Shown: piece by piece, positions 33,101 through 46,000 of the stretch
Layout of the letters: each line of letters starts with the position of its first letter
How positions within the stretch are numbered: the stretch's first letter is position 1
Source: Turritopsis dohrnii
Taxonomy: Eukaryota; Cnidaria; Hydrozoa; Anthoathecata; Oceaniidae
Assembly: GCA_027922465.2 (NCBI GenBank)
Contig: BQMF02000047.1
Location: 1,054,001 to 1,118,000 of the forward strand
Reading direction: 5' to 3'
DNA length: 64,000 bases
Notes under the pieces: generated by a model
Seen by the model: only the letters and a program-made list of their open reading frames with translations
The model's database searches: none
What the model was told of the DNA's origin: nothing
Made by a program: the position numbers and the translations under genes

Positions 33101-36100
33101 TTTTTCATTTAGATGAAAAGATCGGAAATTTCGATGCTTCGATGGTAAAACTTTTTTCTGATTGTTTGTGTTAGGCTACACATAACCTCTTTCTATACAA
33201 TTTTATAAAATATCTTTCATTTTTAGGATGAAGAATTCTCCCTTGATGTGAATACCCTGGGTAAGGACGTGATAATCAGGGGGAAAATACACATGTAAGT
33301 CATTCTCAAAGATTTTTATCTCGATGTCCATCATCAAAATTCACGATTACTACTCAGGATTCTTGATTGATGTAGCAAGACCATATCATTGAAAACTGCT
33401 TTCCTCTTTCAATCTGATTAAACCCTATCAAAACATTTACCTGTTAGTTCAGGATCAAAAGGTTTTGTATTATTTAACAAATCATAGTTTAGTACCGATT
33501 TCTTTTCGGATAAGAATTAGGTTTTTTTGTCGAAACATCAACTTTCGTAGAAGCACCATGTGTAAAGCCAGATGGTTTGATGATTGTTCTGACATCACCA
33601 ATTACATTCTAGATGTGATTTAGCTGGAAGCGAACGTATCAAAAGAACTGGAGCATCAGGGGACAGGCTTAGCGAAGCACAGCATATCAACTCGTCTTTG
33701 TTGGAACTTGGGTAACTTAAACCACATTATACATCGAGACATCGAGACAAGTTTTGCAAATTCTCGTAATTGTTACATTATTTTCTACAGGAATGTCATT
33801 CAGGCACTTGCTGATGTCAAAACGACACATGTACCATTTCGAAACTCTGTTCTGACGCGTCTTTTGCAAGAAAGCTTAGGTGGTAACTGCAAGACAAGTT
33901 TGATTGTAAGTACATCTTGCTTCAGTTCATTCATTCTTATCTTATTCAAAATAATTTCTTTCCCAGGTCTACTTTGTTCATTATCCCAGCATTTGAAATC
34001 AAATAAATAAATAAATAAATAACTCATTATGGAAAAAAGAAAGGACACTGCAAGTCTTAAAACGAAAACAAGTGTGGATAATGGAACTCTACTATCAAGT
34101 GTTCAGGCTCAAAAGTATCTTTAAATCGTCTAATAATCGAAGTCCATGTGCACCTAAATGCCTTCTTCCGTTGTTATATAATAAACTTCGTTTTAACATT
34201 CACCTCGAAGGTCTGTGTGTCTCCATCTCTACGCGATATCCAAGAAACAAAATGCACTTTGAATTTTGGTTTGCGAGCTATGAAGGTTACCAACACAGCG
34301 TATGTCAACATGGAGGTTGATTTTAAAAGTTTATCCGAGCAACTTCTTAAGCAACTTCAATCTAAAGGTAACCGATTGTTTCAAATATTATGCACCAAAA
34401 GTCTTGACATCGTATATTAACAGCGTTTGATGTATAAGCAATTTCTTCTTTAAAATCTATATCGAACAGTGAGATAAACACAAGATTCCATTTACTGCAA
34501 GCTTGTTGCTGAAATTCTAAATCCCAACCTCGTTCCTATGGCTTCCTTGCCTCCGTATATCAAAAAGGCAAGAACCCCTGGGAAAGAGGTTGTCTAAATC
34601 CTCTAATGTATATTTTTTGCAGTATTTTCTTCATCCTCGTTCCAAGAACGTCTGGAAATGAGGTTGCTGAAAATGTTTCAGGGGCTCCTTGATTCCATTT
34701 AATTTTTTTATAACGATAACATTTAACCTTATTGGTGAATTTTGTTAATATCTATGTGTTTCATGTTTAGAGGAAGAAATGCATAAAATCAAAATCCTCT
34801 GCAAAGAAGAGATTAAGAAAGAGTGTGAAGAGCTTACGCAGAAACTAGAACGTGCTCGTAACGACGCCATTATGGCTGAAGAGTTACTAAGGGAACTGCA
34901 CAACGATGAGGTAGAATATTACTGTAATATTGCATTCAGTACGTGAGCTCGTCACACCAGACCTGACTATTTGAATTAAACCATTCCCAAGATTTTTCTG
35001 ACAACATGAATGATATGAGCAACGAAAAATATTTGATCTCCCGACGAAAGTTATACAAGCGTTTCAAAAGCGTTCTTTTCGTTCGCGATGTCGTCAAACA
35101 ATGCTACAAGCAAGGGCTGGGAATTAGGTCGGACCATTTAAAATGTTTCATATTTTGCCTACTCAGCATTTTTGTAAGAGGGACGTATTTTGTATGGTGT
35201 ACTTACTGGTATCACTACCTTCTAAATTAATGTAATAAAGTCTCGTTTTTTCTTTCTTTCACCTCTCCAGCTACAAACAATGCAGGATGAAGTATATCTA
35301 CTGAAGAATGAGTTAGTTATTAAAAACACACAAATGCAACAACTGGAAGATTCTCTTGTGAGCATTGACGATGATTTGAGACAAGGAAAAACTTTAGCGC
35401 TGCAATATTTCCGTACAGAAGAGGAATTCAAATTGAAGGTAGAGAGTGCAGAGATGTCAACTTTAGCTGGAGTTGCAGAAATACTGAAACAATTTCTTGG
35501 TGATTTCAAAAAGAAAGAACTGTCTGAACAATTTATTTTGGATTCCCTGCTCGATCTTCAAAATCAAATCAAATCAACATCGACGTATAATGGTAATAGT
35601 GTAATGGATAGCTATGGAAAACATCTGATGAGCGATATAGAAAAGATGCAAAGCGCCATTCAAGACAACATGAAAGAATTGACGAGAAACTTCGAGAACG
35701 TTGAAGGTAGGGGGTCCACATTGTTTGGAAAAACTCAGAAAACCGTTTCGAAAAGAACTTATTGAAAGACATCCTATACATTCTCAACCTTGTTTTCTTT
35801 GGAGAATGCTGCAGTGCTTGTCCCGAGTTTCTAGTTAAAAGGAAAAAAAGAAATTGCGAGCAGAACGTTCGCTAATTATTGAGCATTTTTCATACGAAAA
35901 TCGTAGATATCGTATGGAAGGTTCTTTCTAACAGTATTTCATCTGCATGTTTTTTATAAACCTCTCTGTGCGTTTACATGAGAGCCGGAGTTAAAAGTAC
36001 AGTAAATGTAAACCGCTTGTAGTCATATAAACATATTGCTATACTTTTCATTTCTACGTAAAGGTCTTTTTATTCTATGTTCAACTTCCAGAAGCATCAC

Positions 36101-38089
36101 TTAAGCATCACCAATTGAGTTTCAAATTCGTAAAAAAAAATAGCATTGCCGAAGCTCAATCATAGCTAACTGATGAAATGTATATATGAAACCGCAAATC
36201 ACTCCACCACAACTGCTTATGTTTTTTGCTTTATTTTAGACACACAAGCCATCCGTTACAAGGGTTTTCTTTACAGCATGGTTCAGCAGTTATTGTTGCT
36301 CTGCAAAAATCTCAATCACCAATATTGTATTGCTAATTTAAAAGACGAAAATCAAAAGTTGTTTGACCAAATCGAAGATAAGGAAAGTGATTGGTTGAAA
36401 ACGAATCGTGAGCTGAAAGCGGAAATCGAAGCAGGAAAACAGCGCATTGCTTCATTGAGCAAAAATAACGAAGAGTTGAGTCAGCAATTAAAAACGCAAA
36501 AGGAAAATATGGTGGGAGAAATTAAAAATGCCCGCTATCAAACAGAACAGGAATTTATCCGGAAATTCGGGAGAGTGTTTGACGTGACGGATGGTGTTCC
36601 GACAAAAAGAAAAGATGTCGGAGTGCAGGTAGAAGATATGAAATCGAAAGGTCGGCGTTTGGTTGGTACAACAGTCGAAGATGAAGAAAAGGTGATCACT
36701 GAAATCAAAACAGAGAACGTGATGGAGAATAAAGACGTTCGACCATCACGTGACATATTTCTTGGTTTCAATCACACGTTAAATAGAATCGAAAGTATGG
36801 TGGAACGAAATAAACGAAAATCTTCAGACGAAATAGCGTCCAGATTTGGATTATCGCCATATCTGTCGAAGGAATCGCCACCTCTCAGGAGCAGCTCTGT
36901 CTTTGATTATAGACCTGACGATTCGTTTCGAGCAACGTCTTCGTCTCTATACAAATCATCGTTTTCTTCTGATATTTTGGATTCAAAATATTCGTCGCCT
37001 ACTCGTTCTAGCAGCCCGTTGTTTCGGCAAAGCAAATATGATTTTAGTCGCAGTTACGGCAACCTTGCCAGTTTAGACAGCTTCAAAAACTCCAAATCAA
37101 TCGACAACTTAACGCACTCTTATCATTATACTGGTAGTCCGTTACCAGATCGACCATGTATGGCATGTGGATCAAGAGCTTCTGAGAAAACATCTGACAA
37201 CGATATGAAAAGCGTTCACATGGAAAAGCAAAAGCTAGAAAAGAAATGCTCAACTCTCCAAGTTGAATTAGAAAATTTACGGCGGGAAAAAGACGAAATG
37301 AACAACTTACTCGACGATATAGCCCGCGTGTACCCGAACGAGAAACGAGTGAAATTCTTAAAAGATAAATTGAGAATGAAGTCGAGGTGCTTGGATATGT
37401 CAACACAAACCGACGAAATCGAAGTACGAAAAGGACGAGATCAAAACAGTATTAAAGTAGCTCACATCAAGCCGTTTGCGAGTGAAGATCGATCAAGGTT
37501 GATTAACGTTAGTTACGATCTCAACGAAAACAATGTCCTGCAAAACATTGAAACTGCTCAAGCAAGTTACAACTCAAATTCAGACTACTACAAACAGTCT
37601 TCACCAAGTTATACAACCTACTCGAATCCTGGAAGCCCTCAATATCGAAGAAGGACCACAGAAAACAAATGGCGGGTACACTCGCCAGCACCATATTCTC
37701 GTTGGAGTGAACGAGAGACAGATTTAATCGAATTCAGTCCAGAAAATGAGAAAGAATCACAGTCTATGAAATCCAATTTTGGTTACACTACATCCGTGGT
37801 TAGCAACAGCGATCAAGAACGTCGTTCACGCAGATCGAGTCGGGACAGACCGCAGACTTGGTATGGCGGACCCGCAGAGAACAAAGAAGTCCCTTATGTT
37901 TACAAGTCGCATTTAGGAAAATCGAAAGATGACGTAAGCAGGAAAGAGTTGAACATTCCATCTGAAAGCAGGTATGAAGAGGTCGTTTTTTCAACCAATA
38001 GCAATAGACGAACCTCGTGGTCGCTACCTGATTGGATGAAAACAAAAAAGAAGTCAAGTGGTCATGAAGTGAGACAATTTATACAATAA
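30180..38089 (+). CDS. Kinesin with ARK/KIN-U-like motor and long LC8-motif tail (16 exons seen, start missing)
   Basis: Exons: 30180-30238, 30374-30477, 30604-30684, 30773-30860, 31171-31268, 31482-31587, 31841-31964, 32628-32710, 33113-33144, 33227-33294, 33613-33711, 33791-33905, 34211-34367, 34771-34910, 35271-35706, 36240-38089. All are GT-AG and the frame closes at TAA 38087-38089 (1212 residues seen). Motor: [11 protein letters not shown]-loop [10 protein letters not shown] (split between two exons), switch I NRTSSRSH, switch II DLAGSE, all canonical. [20 protein letters not shown] followed by DFKSLSEQL resembles the motor end of plant/protist armadillo-repeat kinesins (FGQRAMKIVN...). 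A coiled coil (34771 to about 36560) follows. The tail is Ser-rich with KDVGVQVED and STQTDE, LC8-type motifs, plus CMAC. ATP-driven microtubule motor by family. The cargo is unknown. Tail to tail with the paralogue at 40147-48544. Confidence 0.88.
32277..32577 (-). repeat. tRNA-derived SINE in a kinesin intron
   Basis: On the minus strand, starting near 32577, GCGATGGTGTAGTGGTTAG is a Pol III A box, and GTGTTCGAGTCCAGTC about 35 bases on is a B box. About 230 bases of non-tRNA body follow. The 3' end is a simple (ACTT)n tail (plus strand GTAAGTAAGTAAGTAAGT, 32277-32300). Complete tRNA-head, body and tail organisation. Confidence 0.85.
34001..34022 (+). repeat. (AAAT)n microsatellite
   Basis: Five AAAT units in a kinesin intron. 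Confidence 0.8.
34525..34592. mobile_element. Short palindromic relative of the 28749 MITE
   Basis: CAACCTCGTTCCTATGG...CTTGCC at the left pairs with GGCAAG...CCCTGGGAAAGAGGTTG at the right, a compact foldback in a kinesin intron. Confidence 0.5.
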
Positions 38090-38345
38090 AAAGAATAAGA
38101 AAGGAATTTGAGAACAAAAGTGTTTTCCTAAATTTTGATTACATTGATTACAGTGTATCATCATGCTACAACTACATGAAACTTCAAAAATTAATGTAAA
38201 CAACAAGTAATTGATTTTCAATTAATTTATTTATAAGAAATATCATTTGTAAGATCAGATAATATATTATAAAATATAAAAATAAAAATTCCAATCCTTA
38301 TAATACTGGACCCGCCCAGTTTCCGTTCATCAAAGTGACTACTTC

Positions 38346-38712
38346 TTCTACGACCCCCACTCAACAAACATTGTATGCGTGGACGAACGAAGCCAGTGTA
38401 TGCACCAGCGTGGAGTGGATATTGAATATCTGCACATAATCCTTAGATGATAACAAATAATAGCAAACATGGCTGCCAAACTGAACAGAAGAAAATAATA
38501 ATACCATAACACTACAGTTAAAATGTTTTAGTAGCATTTGATTGGTTTTAAATGTTTTGATTACATCATTTTTTTTTTTCTGCGCACGTACGCTGTCGCT
38601 TGGTAGTAGACCACTTGTCTACTTACTTGCGAACGAAATATGTTTGCAGCATTTGCTTGCACGCATGTCGTCCGTCCGCGCGTACAAAATATGTTGAGTG
38701 GAGGTCGGCCTT
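38346..38712. mobile_element. Foldback element
   Basis: CTACGACCCCCACTCAACAA...GCGTGGACGAACGA (38350-38394) is an imperfect inverted copy of TCGTCCGTCCGCGCGTAC...GTTGAGTGGAGGTCGG (38667-38710). No ORF. Confidence 0.45.
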
Positions 38713-39536
38713 TAACGCCATGGAGCAGCGTATGTCTAGCGTATTAGTCGCCTTCTCTAATAAGCGCCCAGAATGGTTATCAAAATTAATTCATGATTTG
38801 ATGGATATTAAAAGTTGAAAAGCTTGGTGATGAGGGGTCTTATTTCATCATTTACGGGCGGGATTTCTTTTGTACCTCATTTGCCCATTAAAAAGCAACG
38901 TTTTCATAATCAGCACAGAGATAAGATCTTTTCAAAAACCGAATAGACACACTAAGGCATGTGAAACAAAATAAAAGTTCTTCCTGTCACTTTTCTAAAT
39001 CCAACCATTGGCTCTGATATATTTTATCTAGATTGACATCTCTATAATTTGAACCTTGTTATTCTGTGTTGGGAAATAGAGGTTACGATTGCATCATGCC
39101 TCATTCTCCCAAACAAAAATCAGCGGGTTTCCTACAACAGTTCCAACCTAACAAGATTTCCCGTCTTCAATATCTGTGTGGTTTTCTTTCAACTTTTTGC
39201 GAAAACTTCGTCTGCGCAGGAATGGCAAACACGAAAGTGAAAATTTCCCTTTCTTTTTGTATCGGATTATAAGCTCATCGAGACTTTTTAAATCGCCATC
39301 AAGCGTCGATCCTATAAACATATAATCACCGAGACATGCAAGCACGGGTCGTTTAGAAAATATTTACTTAGAAATAAAAATAGATTTGAATTTAGAATGA
39401 CTAAATTTTACGACATAAAAACAAACGATTCAGAATAGCAGAAGCCAGTGAATCTACCATTGAATAAACTACCACTGGTATCACATGCTGTGAATGATCT
39501 TTTAAGTAAAGTTAACTAAAAACTGTCCCTTAACTG

Positions 39537-39840
39537 CCACTTAACTCACTTACGATGCTCTATTCTGCGCATGCGTTTTAAAATCAATAGCGGTGTGAGT
39601 ACCTCTGGGAGGGTCAAAAGTATGGAGAGTGAGATGAAGAAGGTAAGATGGCTTTTACGACTGTGATGCTAGGAAAATAATCTGCTTCTCGAAATAATCG
39701 AGGACGTATCTTTTACAACCCAACACCTTTCTCTCTCAAATTTATTTCTCAACCTCATTTTCCGTATTTTTGACGCTATTGATTTTGAAACGCATGTGCA
39801 GAATAACGCATTGTAGCCCAAGGCTAATTGAGCTAAGTGG
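39537..39840. mobile_element. MITE with long imperfect terminal inverted repeats
   Basis: Left CCACTTAACTCA...CTATTCTGCGCATGCGTTTT...AATCAATAGCG. The right is its inverse, CGCTATTGATT...AAACGCATGTGCAGAATA...TGAGCTAAGTGG. Inverted repeat of about 50 bp, with a GAG/AAG-rich centre. Confidence 0.6.
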
Positions 39841-40146
39841 TGGCGACAGTTATAACTGTTGAGCTACCTGTTAAAGATGAAGATCATTCATAACGTGTCA
39901 CTCCAGTACCACGGTAATAAACATGTAATGGTCTTGTCTTTTGTGTTATACCAAAAAGTAATTGATTGTTTTTCATGCTCTTTCGATTGGTGCAATCGGT
40001 TTTCAAAAATTCCAAAAAATTTTCTTGCTGACCTTAAGCACTTGATGACGTCATATCACGTGATCTAGGGCATTTCAAAAAATGTAACCCTACTTTTTTC
40101 AGATCTTTTCTCTGTGGGGAACAACTTCCAACAAAAAGTTTGCTTT

Positions 40147-43051
40147 TTAACTCGTTTCATGCAACGGGATGACAAAGGTCTGTAGCAGAACTCGACTGTC
40201 TATTAAAGCTATTTCTTTCCAGATTTGAAAGTTTCCAACGTAACATTCACATAGTATTGACAAACCTTCACTAACAGCGTCGTGATCCTGGCCACACGGA
40301 CTCAATCTCTTTAACAGACTTGGACTGTTCATCAGACTTGGACTGTTCATGTCGGACATTGAAGAGACGTCAAAATCTGAACTGCTGGATATCGATAACT
40401 TTGTGTGTGGCCGTGAACTTTCACTTTGTAGCCATTGCTTAACGAAATCAGTTTGAACGGATCTATTTAAGAAGAGATTGGTAAACAGGTGGTTCGAAAG
40501 CGAGAAGCTATATTTGGTAGGCAGGTGTTAGATGCTATATTAAGAGAAAGCAAATAGTTGAGCATAGAATAATGTCGGCCTATCAGTAACATATTTAGTT
40601 ACTATATTCATTACAAATTGACCAGAAATTGACCAGTATCACATACCTCGCTACACCGGTGTTTGAGTCACGTGATGCGCTAGCAGTTTGCGACGTATGT
40701 GTTCTTGCAAAATGAAATTCAGAAGGAGCTAAACATAATGTACTAACCCTTACAATGTCTCGTTTGGATCATTGTAGAGGATACTGAATAAGGGATTGAC
40801 CGGAGATGATCATGTTCCTGACGAATGTCTTTCGTTGTTAGTATTATATTTATAAAGAATTCATGCGGAACCATCATACATTGAAGAAATAAATACATTC
40901 TTTACTTACTGAGAAATCGTTCATTAAAGCTGTACTTCTTTAAAGGACTTGGCAAGCTCTAAGAAAATTAATCATTATCAAGTAGTTCACAAGACCTAAG
41001 GAAAAAGGTTGCAAGACATGTTTAGATATGTTATAACTCCCCACCTGGAATGTGCTTTGAGAGGTGGAAGGCAAGTGCGCACAGCTTGCTGATGAAGACA
41101 ATGTAGAACGGGAAGAAGCCAATCGTCTCATGGATTGTAAAGATAACTGCTGAAACTCTTTGGTCATATCTGTAGATTCATTGCTAACAATACAAGACAG
41201 AACAGCTTCTAATCTGATCTTCTCAAGTTTAGTCAGAAGTAGTTCTTTCTTGATTTCACAATTCTCAATGGCAGCTATTGCAATCTTCTGTCTTTGGACG
41301 TCTTCTTTTCTCTGTTTGGACAAAGAACTTGTTGCATCATAATTAGAAGTGTCTTTCGGACGAAAAACATTCCCTTTTGGTGGTGGATTCGATGGTTCCA
41401 TACCATCGTTCTCAAAATAACTATCAATCCGTTGAGTATTGCTTAACTTCGATCCTGTACATGCCTCCAACAACGATACGTTATCATCCGATGTGGTTGA
41501 AGCGGGCTCTAATAATTCAGGATCAGGGATGGTAATCAGCTTACGCGATTCTTCACCAGTTAAAGAAGTAAACTCTGTTTGGGTATCAAGATCAATCATC
41601 TGTACTTGCTGTTTTGCTTTGTGTAACTCTTCTTCCAAATCTCTTTTGAACTTCAAAACATGCTCATAGCAGCTATTATAAGTCCAAAGGTAGTTTTCGG
41701 ATTCCAGTTTTTTGCAAGTGATATCGTCAAAGCACTTTAATAGTTCGTCACATTTGTCCTTTGTTTTGATTAGTGCCATTTTCGCCAACATTGTATCTGC
41801 TTCAAACAAGTATTCAGTGTCTGAATCAACGCTTGAGTATGAGGTTCTTTCAGAGAAAACATTTTTTGGTTTGTTCTTGTCCTTCACTGTATCCGTTTCA
41901 TCAAAGTTTCTTTGATCAATAATCTGTTCTGTTCCATGTTTAATTTCTTCTTCTGGAGAAGGAAAGATTTCCGCTCTTTTTGTTTCTACGTTGTTGTCAA
42001 TGTCAACAAACGAACATTCAACATAAGAAAACTCATTGCTATCATATTCGCTGTTTGTCTCATTATTTGATCGCTTGCTATGATTATTGTTTTCATCTTG
42101 TGTTTCTCCCATTGGTTGATTGCCAATCTGTGGTTTCTCTTCATGTGACACGTCGGACTCACATATATCTGTATCCAAGTTTTCAGCGAGAGAACTGGTG
42201 TCACATGACACGCTTTGGGTCGGCTGGATTGGTACAGAACGGCATTCTAGAGTCTGTGTTTGAGTCGTTGCTTCGTTGAAGGTCTTAACAGATACATATG
42301 CATCATTAGGGACATCAATTGTTGAAGCAAGTGTGGTGAACGGATTGAAATCTGTTTGGAATAGATGATCTGCTGTTTCGTTTACGGATGTAGGACGGCA
42401 ACCTTTTCCATCTACATCATCACAATAATCAATCGTTTTACAGCAAGTGCATCTTTCTGCCTCTTCTGTTTCTTCTATTACTTCATCTAACACTGTTTGT
42501 GTGATGCTGTTAGTAAACTCTGTTCTTTCTGGTGATAAAACCTCTTCACTTTGAACTCCGATATCATGTTTACAGCACACGACATCTTTTTGAAGCATCT
42601 CAGTCATACCACTGCTTGATTGCAATGCTATGTCTTCACTTGCTTCCACCAGTCCCCCCTTCTTGTGCTTCATAGGTGCTGGTTTTGAAGTTTCAAAGTC
42701 ACACACTTCAGTGCTCTCTTCCAAGAGGATGCTTAGCCTACTTGATACTGTCTCATCTTCATGACTTTTTCGCAGTTCACTGTTATCGAGTGATTTTTTA
42801 GAAAGTTTTCTTTTGAGTTCTCGAAGATTTTCTTTCTCTTGTTTGTATGCTGTCTCTATCAAATCGAATAGATCACTTAACACCAAATTTCTTTCATTAC
42901 CTCTTTATTATTTACACCAAATTCCAAATGAACTACCTTAAGTGTATAAAATTTGGCGAGGATTAAATTTGGCGAAATCCCCGCCAAACTTAACACAATT
43001 TCCCGTTTGCCAAAATAAATCCCTTTGCAGAAAAACGAAAAAAGAGCGTCC

Positions 43052-43082
<31 letters not shown>

Positions 43083-46000
43083 AAAAAAAAACATTTCCTT
43101 TACATTTTTACATTTTTTTTCACATCCTATAAAATTAATCGATACATGATGTATGGAAAGCAGCTGGCATCTATGACGCCTTGAATGTGGGGACAGCCAA
43201 TCAACCTTCCCTCGATCCATTTCAAGATATCTCAACCCTGCTAGAAAGCAATGATGACAGCACACAAGGTTCAGAAATAATTGAAGTAACAGCCGAGATA
43301 AAAGAAGGTTTTGTAAACCCTATTGATGATGACGATGATAATAACGATGACGAGTTTTACGTATGCAAGGATGATGATGATGTTGATTTCCAACGGAACG
43401 CTTTTGATTTTATTATTGACGATGAAGAGTAGAATTCCTTTTCACTACAGTGTGTCCCAGAGAATTTCGGTCTGAGATTTTAACAGCTCATAACTGTTCG
43501 CACATATATCAGATTTCAGCAATTTTTACACCATTCAATAGAATTGTATTCATAGATTCTAAAAATATACATTTTGTTCTCCAAAACCATTTAGTTTGGA
43601 AACAATTAAGGATTTTACCATGAAAAAATCCAATTATCTTCTTAATGGTTAATTAACACATCTTTCAATAACAGCTATCAAAAGGTCATTATCAAAAACA
43701 ATACTGACTGTAAAACACAAGAGTCGTTAAAAACAAAACTTTAAGCTGTCTCAACATGTCTGCCGTTTCTCTTGACACAGCGATTTGCTCTTGCTGTCAT
43801 AAAGAGTGGCGAATAAAATTTTGATTTTGTCTAAGATTATTTGCTTCGTCAACAATTTTACTTCTTAACTCTGATAGACTCTGGATCCCAATGGAGAAAA
43901 GTTTTTTTGGCAACTAAAGATTGCTCATATGATGTCAAAACAATTTTGTAGAAGCCCCCGTCTCACAATTTTTAGGTTTGTGATGAGATTGTAATTTTAG
44001 TGTGTTCAATAACACCACGACATGTTCTTTATAAACAAAAGAATTGTCCACGTGAAAACTTACTTTTATTAACCATTAAGAAGTTAATGACCGTGACAGT
44101 TTAAAGAAATCCTTTTTACTATAAAGGTGTTGGACTAAATTATTTAAAATATAGGTTTTTAAAATCCTTGAAAGAAATGCTATCGAATGATGTAAAAATC
44201 TCTAAAATCTGATATGTGTGTGAAAAGTTATAGCTTGTTAAAATGTCAGACCGAAATTCTCTGGGACACACTGTACTGTACAACAAATCTTCTGTTTTAT
44301 TAGGCATTAATTTTGATATTATGAAAACTTTTGTCACAGATAAAATTAATTTTTTTGTGTCATTCGTCAAATTAAATCCCCGCCAAATTTAGCATTTTTG
44401 TCCATTCGCCAAATTAAATCCTCGCCAAAAATTGCATTTCGGTCATTCGCCAAATTAAGTACACGCCAAATTTTATACACTTAAGGTATGATCCCACAAT
44501 TGGTAGTCATTGGAATAATAGGTAATGTTAGAAACCAAAAACACGAACCTATTTCCTTTAGTTTTGCAGTCAGAATTTCCGATAATGTCTTGTAATCAAT
44601 CTGCAATACAAGTTTTTATTAAAGGTAGCTATATTCTATCATGTTTGTATAACACAAAACATGGTGATTGAAATTAATATCTTACCTTAAAGTTACGTCG
44701 TCTTGACAACGGATAGTTAAGCCAACGAGAATCTGTCCGTGGCTTTAAGAAAATGGAAAATGGTAAAGATAATTTCTCTTGATTAAAAAAGGAGGAAATG
44801 TCCAAGAAAAGCATTTTTTGCTGAAAACCAAAGTATTGCGATCAGTTGTCCTAATAATCTCACATTTTAATCGATGTTTGAATGTTACTTAGTGAAATAC
44901 GTATACATTTGGTTTACTGTTTAACCACTGGAATCCAAAACGTTGAACATAAACAATGAAAAAATACTCTTAACATCTATAGTTCATGTACAAACACGGC
45001 TGAATGCTCGGTGACCTTTCAAATTTTAATGATCGCTATCATAAATAAAGCTAACTCTTATGTCTGAACTTTTAGAATTTTCAAGTTTTTTAAAGGACAC
45101 AATGTAGAAATGATGGAAAAAATAATCTTTGTTCAACTTTTCTATAGAATCATATGTTCAACCCCCGTTTTAAAACATACTATGTTCGTATTTTTTATGT
45201 TTTATATTTTTTAATTTATGTGCTAATGAGAAAGCTTATCAGACTGAAACTAACGATTTGGCCATGAATGTGGTGAACAGACTATACTACCATCCTCTCA
45301 CAGTTCGCCAACTTGTTGAAATATCATTGCAAAGGAGTGCGATTCTATAGAAATATACATACTATTTCAATAAAAATGCTCTTCATCGCAGTGGATGTTT
45401 GACGATTTTGCCCACTAGGCAGAAAAATAGATTCTTTTGATGAGCTTAAGAAATTACTTTTTCCTTGTAGTTTGAACGATTTTTTTCCGTATAAATAAAA
45501 TGTTATAAATGTTATTACGAAAAACGTAGCTATTTTGAGCATCAAATGTAAATTCCCTCAAACTATTCTATAATTAAAACCGTCATTATTTGCTTACATA
45601 AATATTATCTTTGTTGCTGGCAACCATCATGGCGCGCTGACCAAATTTTAATGAACTTCTTGTTTCATTTAAATCTCTGCAATCAGGAGAAACACAGATC
45701 TAAATGGAAAATATACGGAAGTTGTTTCAATGGAACAGAATCACTTCATAAATAGCTAATATTCTGTAAGACCATTACCTTAAGGGGATTTGTTTTTGCA
45801 TGGACTAATTTTTACGAGTCACAGTTTGAGATCGTTTTGCATGGATTAATTTTTGCGAGTCAGAGCTGCTCAAGGAAAATGTTTGGATTTATTTTTGCGA
45901 CTGTGAACAAAGTGCAATGCGTGTATTTTATAATATACCTTAGAAATAGCAGCGAAAATCACCATTTCCATGCCTGCCACATTGCAAAACCAATGGATGC

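Larger units (their letters stand above)
38090..40146. other. Intergenic region between the convergent kinesins
   Basis: AATAAA overlaps the stop codon region of the plus gene (38085-38090), and another AATAAA lies near 38280. Two foldback elements (38346-38712, 39537-39840) occupy much of the rest. No coding region seen. Confidence 0.5.
42936..44486. mobile_element. DNA transposon, CCTTAAG superfamily, TTTGGCGA type, with pogo-like transposase tail
   Basis: Ends CCTTAAGTGTATAAAATTTG (left) and CAAATTTTATACACTTAAGG (right) with TA on both sides. Subterminal ATTAAATTTGGCG / CGCCAAATTAAAT words are repeated near both ends. A frame at about 43146-43432 reads HDVWKAAGIYDAL then an acidic tail ending DFIIDDEE. 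That resembles the C terminus of pogo/CENP-B-like DDE transposases (SFxxxGIxxAL + acidic tail), and pogo elements also duplicate TA. Most of the transposase is deleted. A mariner-like element (43448-44273) is nested inside. The whole sits in the last large intron of the minus-strand kinesin. Confidence 0.75.
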
